From the NCBI GenBank assembly GCA_023460955.1, contig JAEWOH010000079.1, positions 1 to 28,129 of the forward strand: a stretch of DNA of 28,129 nucleotides. The letters run 5' to 3'. A program made the translations under genes and the position numbers. Positions within the stretch are counted from its first letter, which is position 1. Each line of letters opens with the position of its first letter. This document shows positions 20,908-28,129 of this stretch, one piece after another. Below the pieces are notes generated by a model. That model ran no database searches and was not told where the DNA came from. It saw nothing but the letters and a program-made list of their open reading frames with translations. Source of the DNA: Bacillota bacterium (GTDB lineage Bacteria > Bacillota > Clostridia > Acetivibrionales > DSM-1351).

Positions 20908-21534
20908 TTACTTATTTTTTAGTAATTTCATCTCTTTTATAACTACTTTTTCTACCGGTTTTGATGCCTGACCAGATACGATTACAGGTGTTCCGGCTAT
21001 TTTATCCAGAGTTTCTTCGCCGCTTATAAGTTTACCGAACGCCGCATACTTACCATCCAATGCAGAAGCAGGTGCATCACTATGCATTATAAAGAACTGA
21101 CTTGAGGCGGAATTGGGGTTGTCACCTCTGGCCATTGAAATAACTCCTCTTGTATGGCTCAAGGTGTTTTGGGTAAAGCCGTTTTCACTGAACTCACCCT
21201 TAATGGTTTTATCCGAACCTCCAGTGCCGTCCCCTAACGGGTCACCGCCCTGTATCATAAAGCCTTCAATAATTCGATGAAAGGTTAGACCGTTATAGAA
21301 ACCGGAATTAACAAGCTCTGCAAAATTTCTTACTGTGTCAGGTGCGTATTCGGGGTACAGTTCCAAAACCATCTTGTCTCCGTTTTCCATTTCAATTTGC
21401 ACTTGGGGATGACCGGATAAATCAATTTCGTTTTCATTTTCAGATTTTGAGCCTGCACAACCGGACAAAGCTGAGATAAGCAGCATACAAATTGACAGTA
21501 GGATTGCTGTTTTTCTAAGAATTCTTTTTACCAT
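20908..21534 (-). CDS. Lipoprotein cyclophilin-type peptidyl-prolyl isomerase
   Basis: A 208-residue extracytoplasmic PPIase. A lipoprotein signal (1-25; MVKR, hydrophobic core, lipobox Leu23-Ser-Gly-Cys26) is followed by a Ser/Glu/Asn linker and a cyclophilin domain (about 45-200). The domain has LELYPEYAPDTVRNF, the catalytic FHRIIEGFMIQGGDP with the key Arg, SMARGDNPNSASSQFFI and LDGKYAAFGKL. The Trp of cyclosporin-sensitive cyclophilins is not seen before LDGK. It helps fold secreted proteins on the outer face of the membrane. The start at 21534 is chosen because GGAGG (21543-21547, minus strand) is eight bases before it; an earlier ATG at 21567 has no RBS. It is a single gene convergent with tRNA-Leu. 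Confidence 0.92.
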   Translation of the reverse strand: MVKRILRKTAILLSICMLLISALSGCAGSKSENENEIDLSGHPQVQIEMENGDKMVLELYPEYAPDTVRNFAELVNSGFYNGLTFHRIIEGFMIQGGDPLGDGTGGSDKTIKGEFSENGFTQNTLSHTRGVISMARGDNPNSASSQFFIMHSDAPASALDGKYAAFGKLISGEETLDKIAGTPVIVSGQASKPVEKVVIKEMKLLKNK

Positions 21535-21663
21535 AAGTATTGCCTCCATTTGTAATAGTGATAACAAAAAATATTTTTAATATACAATCAAGTGCTATGA
21601 TACCTTATAATAATACATAGGTTCAATAGAAAAATTTTGACTTATATGTTTTCGGAGGAACAG

Positions 21664-22866
21664 ATGATATATAACTTCGATGAAATAATAAATAGAGCAT
21701 CAACAGGTGCCGAAAAATATGATGAACTGGGCAGATTATACGGAGATCCAGAGGCAGTCCCATTATGGGTTGCCGATATGGATTTTAAGGCTGCTCAAGA
21801 AATAATTGATGCTATTGCACAGCGTGCAGAGCATGGTGTTTTTGGCTATACTGTGAGAGCTGAGGATTACTTTGAAACAGTTTGTTCCTTTCAGCAGAGA
21901 CGTAAGAATTGGGCTCCCGATCCCAAACATATGAGCATAAGCCTTGGGGTTGTACCGTCTATTTGCATGATAATAAAGGAAATGACCCGGCCGGGAGATA
22001 AAGTCATAATCCAAACACCTGTTTATCGACCCTTCTTTAATGCTGTAAAGGATGCAGGCAGAGAATTGCTCGAAAGTCCTCTTAAGGAGGTCAACGGACA
22101 GTTTTTAATGGATTTTAAGGACTTAGAGCAGAAAGCCTCTCAAGGAGCAAAGTACTTGATACTTTGCAGCCCGCACAATCCAGTGGGGAGGGTCTGGAGA
22201 AGAGATGAGCTAGAAAATTTATTAAAGATATGTATTAAATATGGAATAATGGTCATATCAGATGAAATTCACTCCGACCTTATTTTGTGGGGAAATAAAC
22301 ATACGCCGTTTTCATCTGTTTCAGAGGAGGCAAGAAAGCATACAATCACCTGTATTTCAGCAAGCAAAACCTTTAATCTGGCTGGCTTGCAGTCAGCAGT
22401 AGTTATATTTCCTGATGCCGAAACAAAGTCGACATTTGACCGGGCTTGGGCAAGGCTTCACATAGAAGCCAACAACTGTTTTAGCCTGATTGGGACGATG
22501 GCAGCTTACCAGCACGGAGATGAATGGCTGGATCAGCTGATAAAGTATGTCGAAGGCAATGTTCAGCTTGTCCTGGACTTCTGTGAGGAAAATATTCCTG
22601 AGATAAAGCCGGTCAAGCCTGAAGGAACGTACCTTATCTGGCTGGATTGCAGAGCATTGAGCATGTCAGGGAAACAGCTTACGGATTTTATGGTACACAA
22701 GGCGGGGGTAGCTATGAGTGCCGGAATATATTTCGGCAAGAACGGAGAGGGCTTTATGAGAATGAATGTGGCTTGCTCCAGAACTATCGTTGAAAAAGCA
22801 ATGAAACAGATTAAAAATGCGGTTAAGCAGTTGGGCACAAATAATATTGTAAATAAGCTTTATTAG
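21664..22866 (+). CDS. patB: PLP-dependent C-S lyase / aminotransferase, PatB/MalY family
   Basis: A 400-residue fold-type I PLP enzyme. PatB/MalY members cleave cystathionine to homocysteine, pyruvate and ammonia. Motifs: NFDEIINRASTGAEKYD and PLWVADMDF (substrate-side N-terminus, typical of MalY/PatB), FGYT near 57, TPVYRPFF, CSPHNPVGRVW with the PLP-contacting Asn, SDEIHSDLIL with the PLP-pyridine Asp, and ISASKTFNLAG with the Schiff-base Lys235. GTYLIWLDCR and FMRMNVACSR carry the carboxylate-binding Arg. Start: ATG at 21664, five bases after GGAGG (21654-21658); the in-frame 21637 start lacks an RBS. It is a single gene with a strong terminator. Aminotransferase activity cannot be excluded. 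Confidence 0.92.
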   Translation: MIYNFDEIINRASTGAEKYDELGRLYGDPEAVPLWVADMDFKAAQEIIDAIAQRAEHGVFGYTVRAEDYFETVCSFQQRRKNWAPDPKHMSISLGVVPSICMIIKEMTRPGDKVIIQTPVYRPFFNAVKDAGRELLESPLKEVNGQFLMDFKDLEQKASQGAKYLILCSPHNPVGRVWRRDELENLLKICIKYGIMVISDEIHSDLILWGNKHTPFSSVSEEARKHTITCISASKTFNLAGLQSAVVIFPDAETKSTFDRAWARLHIEANNCFSLIGTMAAYQHGDEWLDQLIKYVEGNVQLVLDFCEENIPEIKPVKPEGTYLIWLDCRALSMSGKQLTDFMVHKAGVAMSAGIYFGKNGEGFMRMNVACSRTIVEKAMKQIKNAVKQLGTNNIVNKLY

Positions 22867-22880
22867 TCTGGGACAGTCGT

Positions 22881-22922
22881 ACCGATATGAAGTGACATTT
22901 GTCATTTTATATCGGTCTTTTT
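22881..22922 (+). terminator. Intrinsic terminator after patB
   Basis: Bases 22881-22896 pair with 22901-22916 over 16 bp (two G-U) around ATTT, followed by CTTTTT. Confidence 0.9.
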
Positions 22923-23001
22923 ATCACTAAAAATATCTACCGGGCAAATATATACTAATACCATAGATAATCGGTGTTTATTTGTGAAGGGAGAAGAAAG
23001 T

Positions 23002-23931
23002 ATGATTGTTGAAATAAAAGATGTGGTTAAAAGATATGGGGACAGGGTTGCAGTTGATAATATGAGTATGACAGTCAAAGAGGGGGAAATAATAGGCCTG
23101 CTGGGCCCAAACGGTGCGGGTAAAACCACACTGATAAACTGCATCATTGGTATTTCCGAAATAAATTCCGGTGAGATCAGAATATTTGATCAGGTTATGT
23201 CCCAGAACAATTATTATATTAAGAAAAATATCGGTGTTATTCCACAAAACCTTGCTATTTACAATGAATTTAAGGCGTATGAAAATGTTGAATATTTCGG
23301 AAGGTTGTATGGGCTTAAAGGAAAGGAGCTTAAAGAGGCTGTTAAACAGGCTCTTGAGTTTACAGGGCTTTGGGAAAGAAAAAACGACTATCCCAAAAGC
23401 TTTTCAGGTGGGATGCAGAGAAGGTTGAATATTGCATGTTCTATAGTTCATAAGCCAAAGCTGATCATAATGGATGAGCCCACAGTTGGTATTGACCCGC
23501 AGTCAAGAAACCATATACTCACTTCTGTAAAAAAATTGAATGATATGGGCTCTACAGTTATATATACTTCACACTATATGGAAGAAATAGAGGCTTTGTG
23601 CTCAAGAGTAGTTATTATGGACAATGGCAGATTGATAGCTCAGGGAACTTTGGGCGAACTTAAGGAATATGTTCAGGACGAACAGGTTATTGATATTGTC
23701 TTAAATAATTACAGTTATTCAATAACTGAAGCTATAAAGTCAATTCACGGTATAAAGGAGTGTATTGTTCAAGAAAACAGTATGAAAGTCATACTTGAAA
23801 GAAGCAGCAGTATTGCGAGGGTAATCGGATGTATTGTTGAAAATGGGGGTATTATTACAAAAATAAATATGGAAGATGCTTCGCTGGAAGATGTCTTTCT
23901 GGGACTCACAGGCAAGAAGTTGAGGGATTAG
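23002..23931 (+). CDS. ABC transporter ATP-binding protein (ABC-2 type exporter)
   Basis: A 309-residue ATPase that powers the exporter formed with the next two genes. Walker A GPNGAGKTT (35-43), Q-loop IPQN, signature SGGMQRR (135-141), Walker B LIIMDEPTVGIDP (Asp158, Glu159) and H-loop His191 (YTSHYMEE) are all intact. The C-terminal extension (about 220-309) is of the type found in drug, bacteriocin and Na+ exporters (CcmA/NatA-like). Start: ATG at 23002, with AGGGAGA seven bases before; a GTG at 22984 precedes the SD. The first permease follows after 15 bases. The substrate is not apparent; the linked two-component system suggests induction by an envelope-acting compound. Confidence 0.93.
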   Translation: MIVEIKDVVKRYGDRVAVDNMSMTVKEGEIIGLLGPNGAGKTTLINCIIGISEINSGEIRIFDQVMSQNNYYIKKNIGVIPQNLAIYNEFKAYENVEYFGRLYGLKGKELKEAVKQALEFTGLWERKNDYPKSFSGGMQRRLNIACSIVHKPKLIIMDEPTVGIDPQSRNHILTSVKKLNDMGSTVIYTSHYMEEIEALCSRVVIMDNGRLIAQGTLGELKEYVQDEQVIDIVLNNYSYSITEAIKSIHGIKECIVQENSMKVILERSSSIARVIGCIVENGGIITKINMEDASLEDVFLGLTGKKLRD

Positions 23932-23946
23932 GGGGGATAGAGGATT

Positions 23947-25080
23947 ATGAAAATTTTTTGGACTGCGTACTACGAATTTGTAAAAAATATCAGAGATATA
24001 CGCGTACTTATTGCCCTTATTGTATTCCCTATCAGCGTTATAATTTTGCTGGGGACTGCTTTTGATGACAAGCTTTCTGAGGACAACAAAAGCAAAATTA
24101 CAGTAGGATATGTAATTCTTGACGATGGAGATGTGGGGAAGGGTTTTCAAAAGCTTTTAAATTCTGAAGAAATATCAAAATTAGTTAAAGCGAGCAGCTA
24201 TGCATCTGAAACAGATGCAGCCGATGCAGCCGGAAAAGGGCAAATTGATAACTATATAATAGTTCCCGAAAACACAACAAAAAGTCTTCTCAATGGAACA
24301 AAAGCTGAAATCCGGCTGGATGGAAATAAAAATATTGAGCTGGTGCAAACGGTATTAGATTCATATATTCAAAAAAACAATGCCTATTCAGTGGCGTTGC
24401 AGCTATCAAAAAATATACCGATATCCGAAAATCAAAAGGAAGCCTCATCAAATATCGAAAGGATTGCTTCAGCTAATAATAAGCTTCCGACAGCTATAGA
24501 TTATTATTCGGTACTGACACTGCTTCAGGTAATGGCTATGGGAGCAATACTCGGAATAAACATTGTCGGTAGAAATCAGCAATCTAATATTCACTTAAGG
24601 CTATACTCGGTCCCCACATCAAAATGGACCATTATTTGCGGGAAAGTACTTGGTTCCAGTATGTTTTTATTCATCTCCTGCATCATAACGGTTATATTTA
24701 CAAAGTATGTTTATCACGCTAATTGGGATGGAAATCTATTACTAATCGCTCTTGTACTTATAGTGTTTTCCTTCCTTTCTATCGGGATTGGGATAATGGC
24801 ACGTGCATATATGAATAACTTTGTTTCAGCATTGGGAATTGCATTCCTTGTAATACTTGTGACTTCGAGCGCAGGAGGAGCAATTACACCGGCAATTACC
24901 TTTCAGATTTTTAATGTAATAAATCCTATTCATTATGCAAAGGTACTGATTTTTGGAGTGCTTTACAATTATCCGAATGAGGTGATGTATAAGTCTGCAG
25001 CAGGCTTGCTGTCAATTGTAGCTGTTTTATACTCATTATCATTTTTAAAGCTTAGGAGGATTAATTATGATAATATTTAG
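23947..25080 (+). CDS. ABC-2 type exporter permease, subunit 1
   Basis: A 377-residue ABC-2 membrane protein. One membrane segment sits near the N-terminus (about 22-38; ALIVFPISVIILLGTAF), then comes a large outside domain (about 40-190) with mixed Lys/Asn/Ser. Five further membrane segments fill about 195-370, including the family's conserved SIGIGIMARAYMNNFVSALG region. This layout is that of LmrA/YhaP/NatB-like permeases. It overlaps the second permease by 14 bases, and the two are clearly paralogous in layout, so they probably form a heterodimer. The substrate is unknown. Confidence 0.88.
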   Translation: MKIFWTAYYEFVKNIRDIRVLIALIVFPISVIILLGTAFDDKLSEDNKSKITVGYVILDDGDVGKGFQKLLNSEEISKLVKASSYASETDAADAAGKGQIDNYIIVPENTTKSLLNGTKAEIRLDGNKNIELVQTVLDSYIQKNNAYSVALQLSKNIPISENQKEASSNIERIASANNKLPTAIDYYSVLTLLQVMAMGAILGINIVGRNQQSNIHLRLYSVPTSKWTIICGKVLGSSMFLFISCIITVIFTKYVYHANWDGNLLLIALVLIVFSFLSIGIGIMARAYMNNFVSALGIAFLVILVTSSAGGAITPAITFQIFNVINPIHYAKVLIFGVLYNYPNEVMYKSAAGLLSIVAVLYSLSFLKLRRINYDNI

Positions 25081-26170
25081 AACATCCCTGAAAAGGATAT
25101 TTAAAAGCAAAGTCAGATTTATTTTATTAATGTTGTGCCCCTTAATTTTTATTATAATGTTTACCTTTCAGGATCATAGGGCTGCTTCAATTGGAATAGC
25201 CGATAAAGACGGCAGTACCCTATCAAACTCTATTTATCAGGTGCTGAAGAATTCCGATGGCATAAAGGTTATAAAAATTGACGAGGATCAAATATATGAT
25301 CTCACGGCCAGTTATGTTGTTGACTATTCGATTATAATTGATAAAGGTTTCGAAAGGGATATAATTGACGGAGGTAACCCCAAAATAAGGGAATATTATG
25401 TGGAAGACAGGCAAAAATTGCACTTTATAAGAAACTCTCTGCAATCAGAAATAGACAGCTATAAGTTACTTGCAGCTGCGGCAGGACATGATGACTCCCG
25501 CTTTCAGGAAGCATTTCAGAAATACAAAGGTTCCGGACTTACTGTGAATACCAATCTGAAAAGATTGAATGAAGCAGGCAGAACCAGAGGAAGTATGGGT
25601 TTTCTGGTTCAGTTTATGTTGTACATGGCCATTATAACCACTGGACTCATTCTGGAAGATAAAGTTAACGGCACTTTTTACAGGACTTTTTATAGTCCTG
25701 TCAGTGTAAAAAAATATTTTGCTGAAAATCTTGCAGCCTTCTTTGTTACGGCAGTAATACAATCAGTTGGAATTATACTGCTGCTTATGATAATGTTTAA
25801 TATGTATATGGGCAGTATCCCGATAGCTATGATAGGACTTTTCGTAACTTTTTCACTTGTATGTATTTCTTTGGGCTTGTTTATAACTTCGATTCTAAAA
25901 AAACCAATGCAGGCGTATATTACGGTAGCAGTGCTTACAACACCATTAGTAATGCTGGGAGGTTGTTATTGGAGCTTTGATTTCATGCCTGATATTATGA
26001 ATAAGATAGGTAAGTTTATTCCATTGTCATGGGTAATGAGAACGGTTGATTCAGTGTTGAACGGGTCAATTACTCCAAATACATTATTTATGAATTGCGG
26101 AATACTGGTTATATTTGCAGCAATTTTTCTTGCCGCCGGTCTGATGAAAAAGGTTGATATATCCAGATAA
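25067..26170 (+). CDS. ABC-2 type exporter permease, subunit 2
   Basis: A 367-residue permease. It has the first membrane segment at about 18-32 (FILLMLCPLIFIIMF), an outside domain at about 34-170, and five to six membrane segments to the C-terminus. The last stretch reads LGGCYWSFDFMPDIMNKIGKFIPLSWVMRT in parts, the typical ABC-2 C-terminal signature with Trp and a conserved FIPLSW. It starts 14 bases inside the end of permease 1, with AGGAGG (25053-25058) as RBS, so translation is coupled. A 59-base gap separates it from the kinase gene. Confidence 0.88.
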   Translation: MIIFRTSLKRIFKSKVRFILLMLCPLIFIIMFTFQDHRAASIGIADKDGSTLSNSIYQVLKNSDGIKVIKIDEDQIYDLTASYVVDYSIIIDKGFERDIIDGGNPKIREYYVEDRQKLHFIRNSLQSEIDSYKLLAAAAGHDDSRFQEAFQKYKGSGLTVNTNLKRLNEAGRTRGSMGFLVQFMLYMAIITTGLILEDKVNGTFYRTFYSPVSVKKYFAENLAAFFVTAVIQSVGIILLLMIMFNMYMGSIPIAMIGLFVTFSLVCISLGLFITSILKKPMQAYITVAVLTTPLVMLGGCYWSFDFMPDIMNKIGKFIPLSWVMRTVDSVLNGSITPNTLFMNCGILVIFAAIFLAAGLMKKVDISR

Positions 26171-26229
26171 TTATATTACCATAAAAATATATTTCGATTG
26201 CTTGCTGTTACTCATTTTAATGAAAAAGA

Positions 26230-27339
26230 ATGGCGGTTATTATGAAATTCATATATGGACTACTGTTATTTCTATGGACGGCTGCAGAATTTATCAGCAA
26301 CTCCGACAATAATAATCTATCAGGCACAGGGTTAATTCTAACAGCTTTGTGCCTTTTTGTAATCAAAGAAAAGTATCTGGATAAGGTATTGTACTCTTGC
26401 ATTTATGCAATTTTTGTTATTGTTTTGTCATATTATAACCCATACATGGTGATGCTGATGGGAATTTGTTTTGTTGATCTGTCTTATTATAAAAAATATT
26501 ACTTGCTTGGAATGGCTGCATTCACAGCTATTATTATATTGTCAGGCTATGGAGAACAGCAGTATTTGTTTCATATTTTCTTAGGTGCTTTATGGGGATA
26601 CACGTTGAGAAAAGGCCATGATAAGGAAAATAAACACTTATCTCTTCTTGATAATGAGAGGGCACTTCGTTATCAATTGGAGCAAACAAAGCTGGAACTG
26701 ATTTCACTTCAGAATGAGATTGAACGGACAGCTGAGGTAAGAGAACGTGACAGGATTGCCAAAGAGATTCATGACAATATCGGACATAGTATTGCAGGAG
26801 TACTTTTTCAACTTCGTGCCGCTGAAAGAATGATTTTGACCGACAGCCATAAAGTTGAACAAATAGTAAAACTTTGCATTGATAAGCTGACCGAAGCGCT
26901 TGAGATTACAAGAAAAACAGTTTACAACATTAAGAGTGATCAGATTTTAGGAGTAGGAAGTATCCATAATTTATTGAACAATTTTAAGTTTTGTAAGGTT
27001 AATTTTTCTCACAGCGGAGATTTCAACGCCATATCATTGGTCAATATGAAAGTCATTGAAGCAACAACAAAAGAGCTTCTGACAAACGCAATAAAGCATT
27101 CCGGGGCTAGTGAGATAAAGCTGCAGATAGATATTAAGAGTAAGCATCTACGTTGTCTGTATAGTGATAATGGCGGAGGCTGTGATAAAATAATCGAAAG
27201 TGTTGGTTTGACCGGTATCAGAAACAGGGTGGCAAACCTCGGGGGTACATATTCTGTGGGTGGAACTAATGGTTTTACAGTGGTATATACACTTCCGAAC
27301 GTTAAGGGGGCTGAAAATAATGAAAGTATTACTTGCTGA
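26230..27339 (+). CDS. Sensor histidine kinase, NarL/DesK-LiaS type
   Basis: A 369-residue kinase. The N-terminal half has five or six closely packed membrane segments (about 5-125) with almost no extracellular loop, as in intramembrane-sensing kinases. A coiled linker (about 140-170) leads to a HisKA_3 dimerisation domain, RERDRIAKEIHDNIGHSIAG, with the phosphorylated His181. The HATPase (about 270-365) has TKELLTNAIKHSGA (N box), SDNGGG (G1) and VGLTGIRNRVANLGG (G2). The start is uncertain: the ATG at 26242 (four codons later) has a weak GGCGG before it, and neither start has a strong RBS. It overlaps the regulator gene by 20 bases. It probably senses the compound handled by the upstream exporter. 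Confidence 0.92.
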   Translation: MAVIMKFIYGLLLFLWTAAEFISNSDNNNLSGTGLILTALCLFVIKEKYLDKVLYSCIYAIFVIVLSYYNPYMVMLMGICFVDLSYYKKYYLLGMAAFTAIIILSGYGEQQYLFHIFLGALWGYTLRKGHDKENKHLSLLDNERALRYQLEQTKLELISLQNEIERTAEVRERDRIAKEIHDNIGHSIAGVLFQLRAAERMILTDSHKVEQIVKLCIDKLTEALEITRKTVYNIKSDQILGVGSIHNLLNNFKFCKVNFSHSGDFNAISLVNMKVIEATTKELLTNAIKHSGASEIKLQIDIKSKHLRCLYSDNGGGCDKIIESVGLTGIRNRVANLGGTYSVGGTNGFTVVYTLPNVKGAENNESITC

Positions 27340-27946
27340 TGACGATGCTTTAATAAGGGACGGTCTCAGGATGCTGCTTGAGTTCGAAAAAGACATAGAG
27401 GTTGTGGGAACGGCTGCGAACGGACAGGAATGTATTAAACAGTGTATTGATAAAGCACCTGACGTTGTACTCATGGATATCAGGATGCCTCTAATGGATG
27501 GTGTACAGGCAACGAAACTGATAAAGGAACAGTTTGAAACAATCAAAATACTTTTTTTAACCACATTTAAAGATACTGAGTATATTGTCAGCGGAATTAA
27601 ATACGGGGCAGAAGGTTATGTTTTGAAGAGCAGTTCGTCTGAGGTTATTATTGACAGTTTGAGAATGGTCTACAGAGGGAACGTGGTATACGACAAGGAT
27701 ATTGCTTCTGTCTTGTCAGGCATGGTGTGGGACAAAAGAGCTATAAGTCCTGAAGAAGTAGGAGTAACAAACAAGGAATATGAAATAATGAAGTGTATCT
27801 GTGATGGTTTGTCAAACAAAGAAATAGCCGAAAGACTCTTCATGGGTGAAGGAACTGTTCGTAATAATATTTCTAATATTCTCGAAAAACTTGATTTGAG
27901 AGACAGAACCCAGCTGGCAGTGTATTTCTTGAAGAACTTTATATAA
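27320..27946 (+). CDS. Response regulator, NarL/LuxR family
   Basis: A 208-residue regulator and partner of the preceding kinase. The receiver domain (about 1-118) has the acidic pocket Asp7-Asp8-Asp9, phospho-acceptor Asp53 (VVLMDIRMP), the Thr of FLTTF and Lys in YVLKSSS. The LuxR-type HTH (about 145-208) reads VTNKEYEIMKCICDGLSNKEIAE, then GEGTVRNNISNILEKL. Start: ATG at 27320, preceded by AAGGGGG (27305-27310). An ORF frame upstream from 27260 is not family sequence. It is the last gene of the module, with no clear terminator between it and the tRNA promoter. It most likely controls the ABC genes, which is inference. Confidence 0.95.
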   Translation: MKVLLADDDALIRDGLRMLLEFEKDIEVVGTAANGQECIKQCIDKAPDVVLMDIRMPLMDGVQATKLIKEQFETIKILFLTTFKDTEYIVSGIKYGAEGYVLKSSSSEVIIDSLRMVYRGNVVYDKDIASVLSGMVWDKRAISPEEVGVTNKEYEIMKCICDGLSNKEIAERLFMGEGTVRNNISNILEKLDLRDRTQLAVYFLKNFI

Positions 27947-27995
27947 AATAACGGGAAAATATTTACTTTAACAACATTGAAAAAAGGTATTGCAT

Positions 27996-28023
27996 TTGTA
28001 AAAGATATGTGTTAAATTATAAT
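27996..28023 (+). promoter_or_regulatory. Probable promoter(s) of the tRNA-fMet gene
   Basis: TTGTAA (27996-28001), 16-nt spacer, TATAAT (28018-28023). A second TATAAT at 28063-28068 has only a weak -35 (TGAATA, 28040-28045) and sits 18 bases before the tRNA, so two start points are possible. Confidence 0.5.
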
Positions 28024-28086
28024 AGTTGTCAGCGGACAGTGAATAAATAAGCCGCCACAGCATATAATACTATTACAATCATATAT

Positions 28087-28129
28087 CGCGGGATGGAGCA
28101 GTTGGTAGCTCGTCGGGCTCATAACCCGA
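28087..28129 (+). tRNA. tRNA-fMet (anticodon CAU), 5' part
   Basis: The 43 bases to the window edge give the start CGCGGG with C at position 1, the D arm (GAGCAGTTGGTAGCTC) and an anticodon stem-loop whose last three pairs are GGG-CTCATAA-CCC. C1 and the three G-C pairs are the marks of initiator tRNA. The 3' half is outside the window. Confidence 0.93.

Noticed and set aside
27260..27319. N-terminal extension of the response regulator
   Set aside because: The extra 20 codons lie wholly inside the kinase gene, lack an RBS, and precede the canonical receiver start MKVLLADDD.
1..28129. CRISPR arrays, insertion sequences, prophage or att sites
   Set aside because: No regularly spaced repeats with unique spacers, transposase or integrase genes, or duplicated tRNA ends were seen on either strand.

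Overview
The window comes from a low-GC, endospore-forming, flagellated Firmicute of the clostridial type. The evidence is A/T-rich intergenic DNA, strong AAGGAGG-type ribosome binding sites, four TTG starts behind good Shine-Dalgarno sequences, sporulation genes (spoVG, spoVT, yabP, yabQ), flagellar rod genes, and the gene order murC / purR-spoVG-glmU-prs-pth-mfd-PPIase-spoVT-mazG-hup-rqcP-yabP-yabQ-divIC-yabR. That order is the clostridial version of the near-origin Bacillus subtilis block purR...yabR. A cellulolytic Clostridium/Ruminiclostridium-like species would fit, but that is inference.

Layout. 1-3729: the 3' end of an mreB/mbl-type gene, then a flagellar cluster (flhO, flhP, a rod-binding FlgJ-like protein) that runs by a 14-nt overlap into a membrane-anchored phosphodiester glycosidase-domain (NAGPA) protein. 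mbl-flhO-flhP-...-fabZ is also the B. subtilis order. 3871-5846: fabZ (+) converges on murC (-) across a two-way terminator. 6165-10551: purR, spoVG (behind a very good sigma-H promoter), a GlmU-like protein, prs and pth. 10563-20686: mfd, a parvulin PPIase, spoVT, an ssb paralogue, mazG, hup, rqcP, yabP, yabQ, divIC and yabR. 20760-20848: tRNA-Leu(UAA), sharing a two-way terminator with a convergent lipoprotein cyclophilin. 21664-22866: a PatB/MalY-type PLP enzyme. 23002-27946: an ABC-2 exporter (ATPase plus two permeases) followed by a DesK/LiaS-type histidine kinase and a NarL-type response regulator. The window ends inside an initiator tRNA-Met gene.

How the genes fit together: one group makes the envelope and precursors (MreB, MurC, the GlmU-like enzyme, FabZ, DivIC). 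A second serves nucleotide and translation quality control (PurR, Prs, MazG, Pth, RqcP, YabR). A third controls sporulation (SpoVG, SpoVT, YabP, YabQ). The ABC exporter with its two-component system looks like an accessory stress or antimicrobial-response module.

The most unusual items are (1) a GlmU homologue whose acetyltransferase half keeps its key residues while its uridylyltransferase half has lost the nucleotide-binding signature and about 64 residues; (2) a 500-nt spacer before ssb with a near-consensus promoter, a cluster of TATGTA/TACATA half-sites over its start point and three direct repeats with an exact 21-bp period; (3) helically spaced TGTAAAA motifs upstream of the spoVG sigma-H promoter; (4) an SSB lacking the usual DDDIPF-like tip; and (5) a FapR-like site in the fabZ leader. 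No phage, IS element, CRISPR array or rRNA operon was seen.
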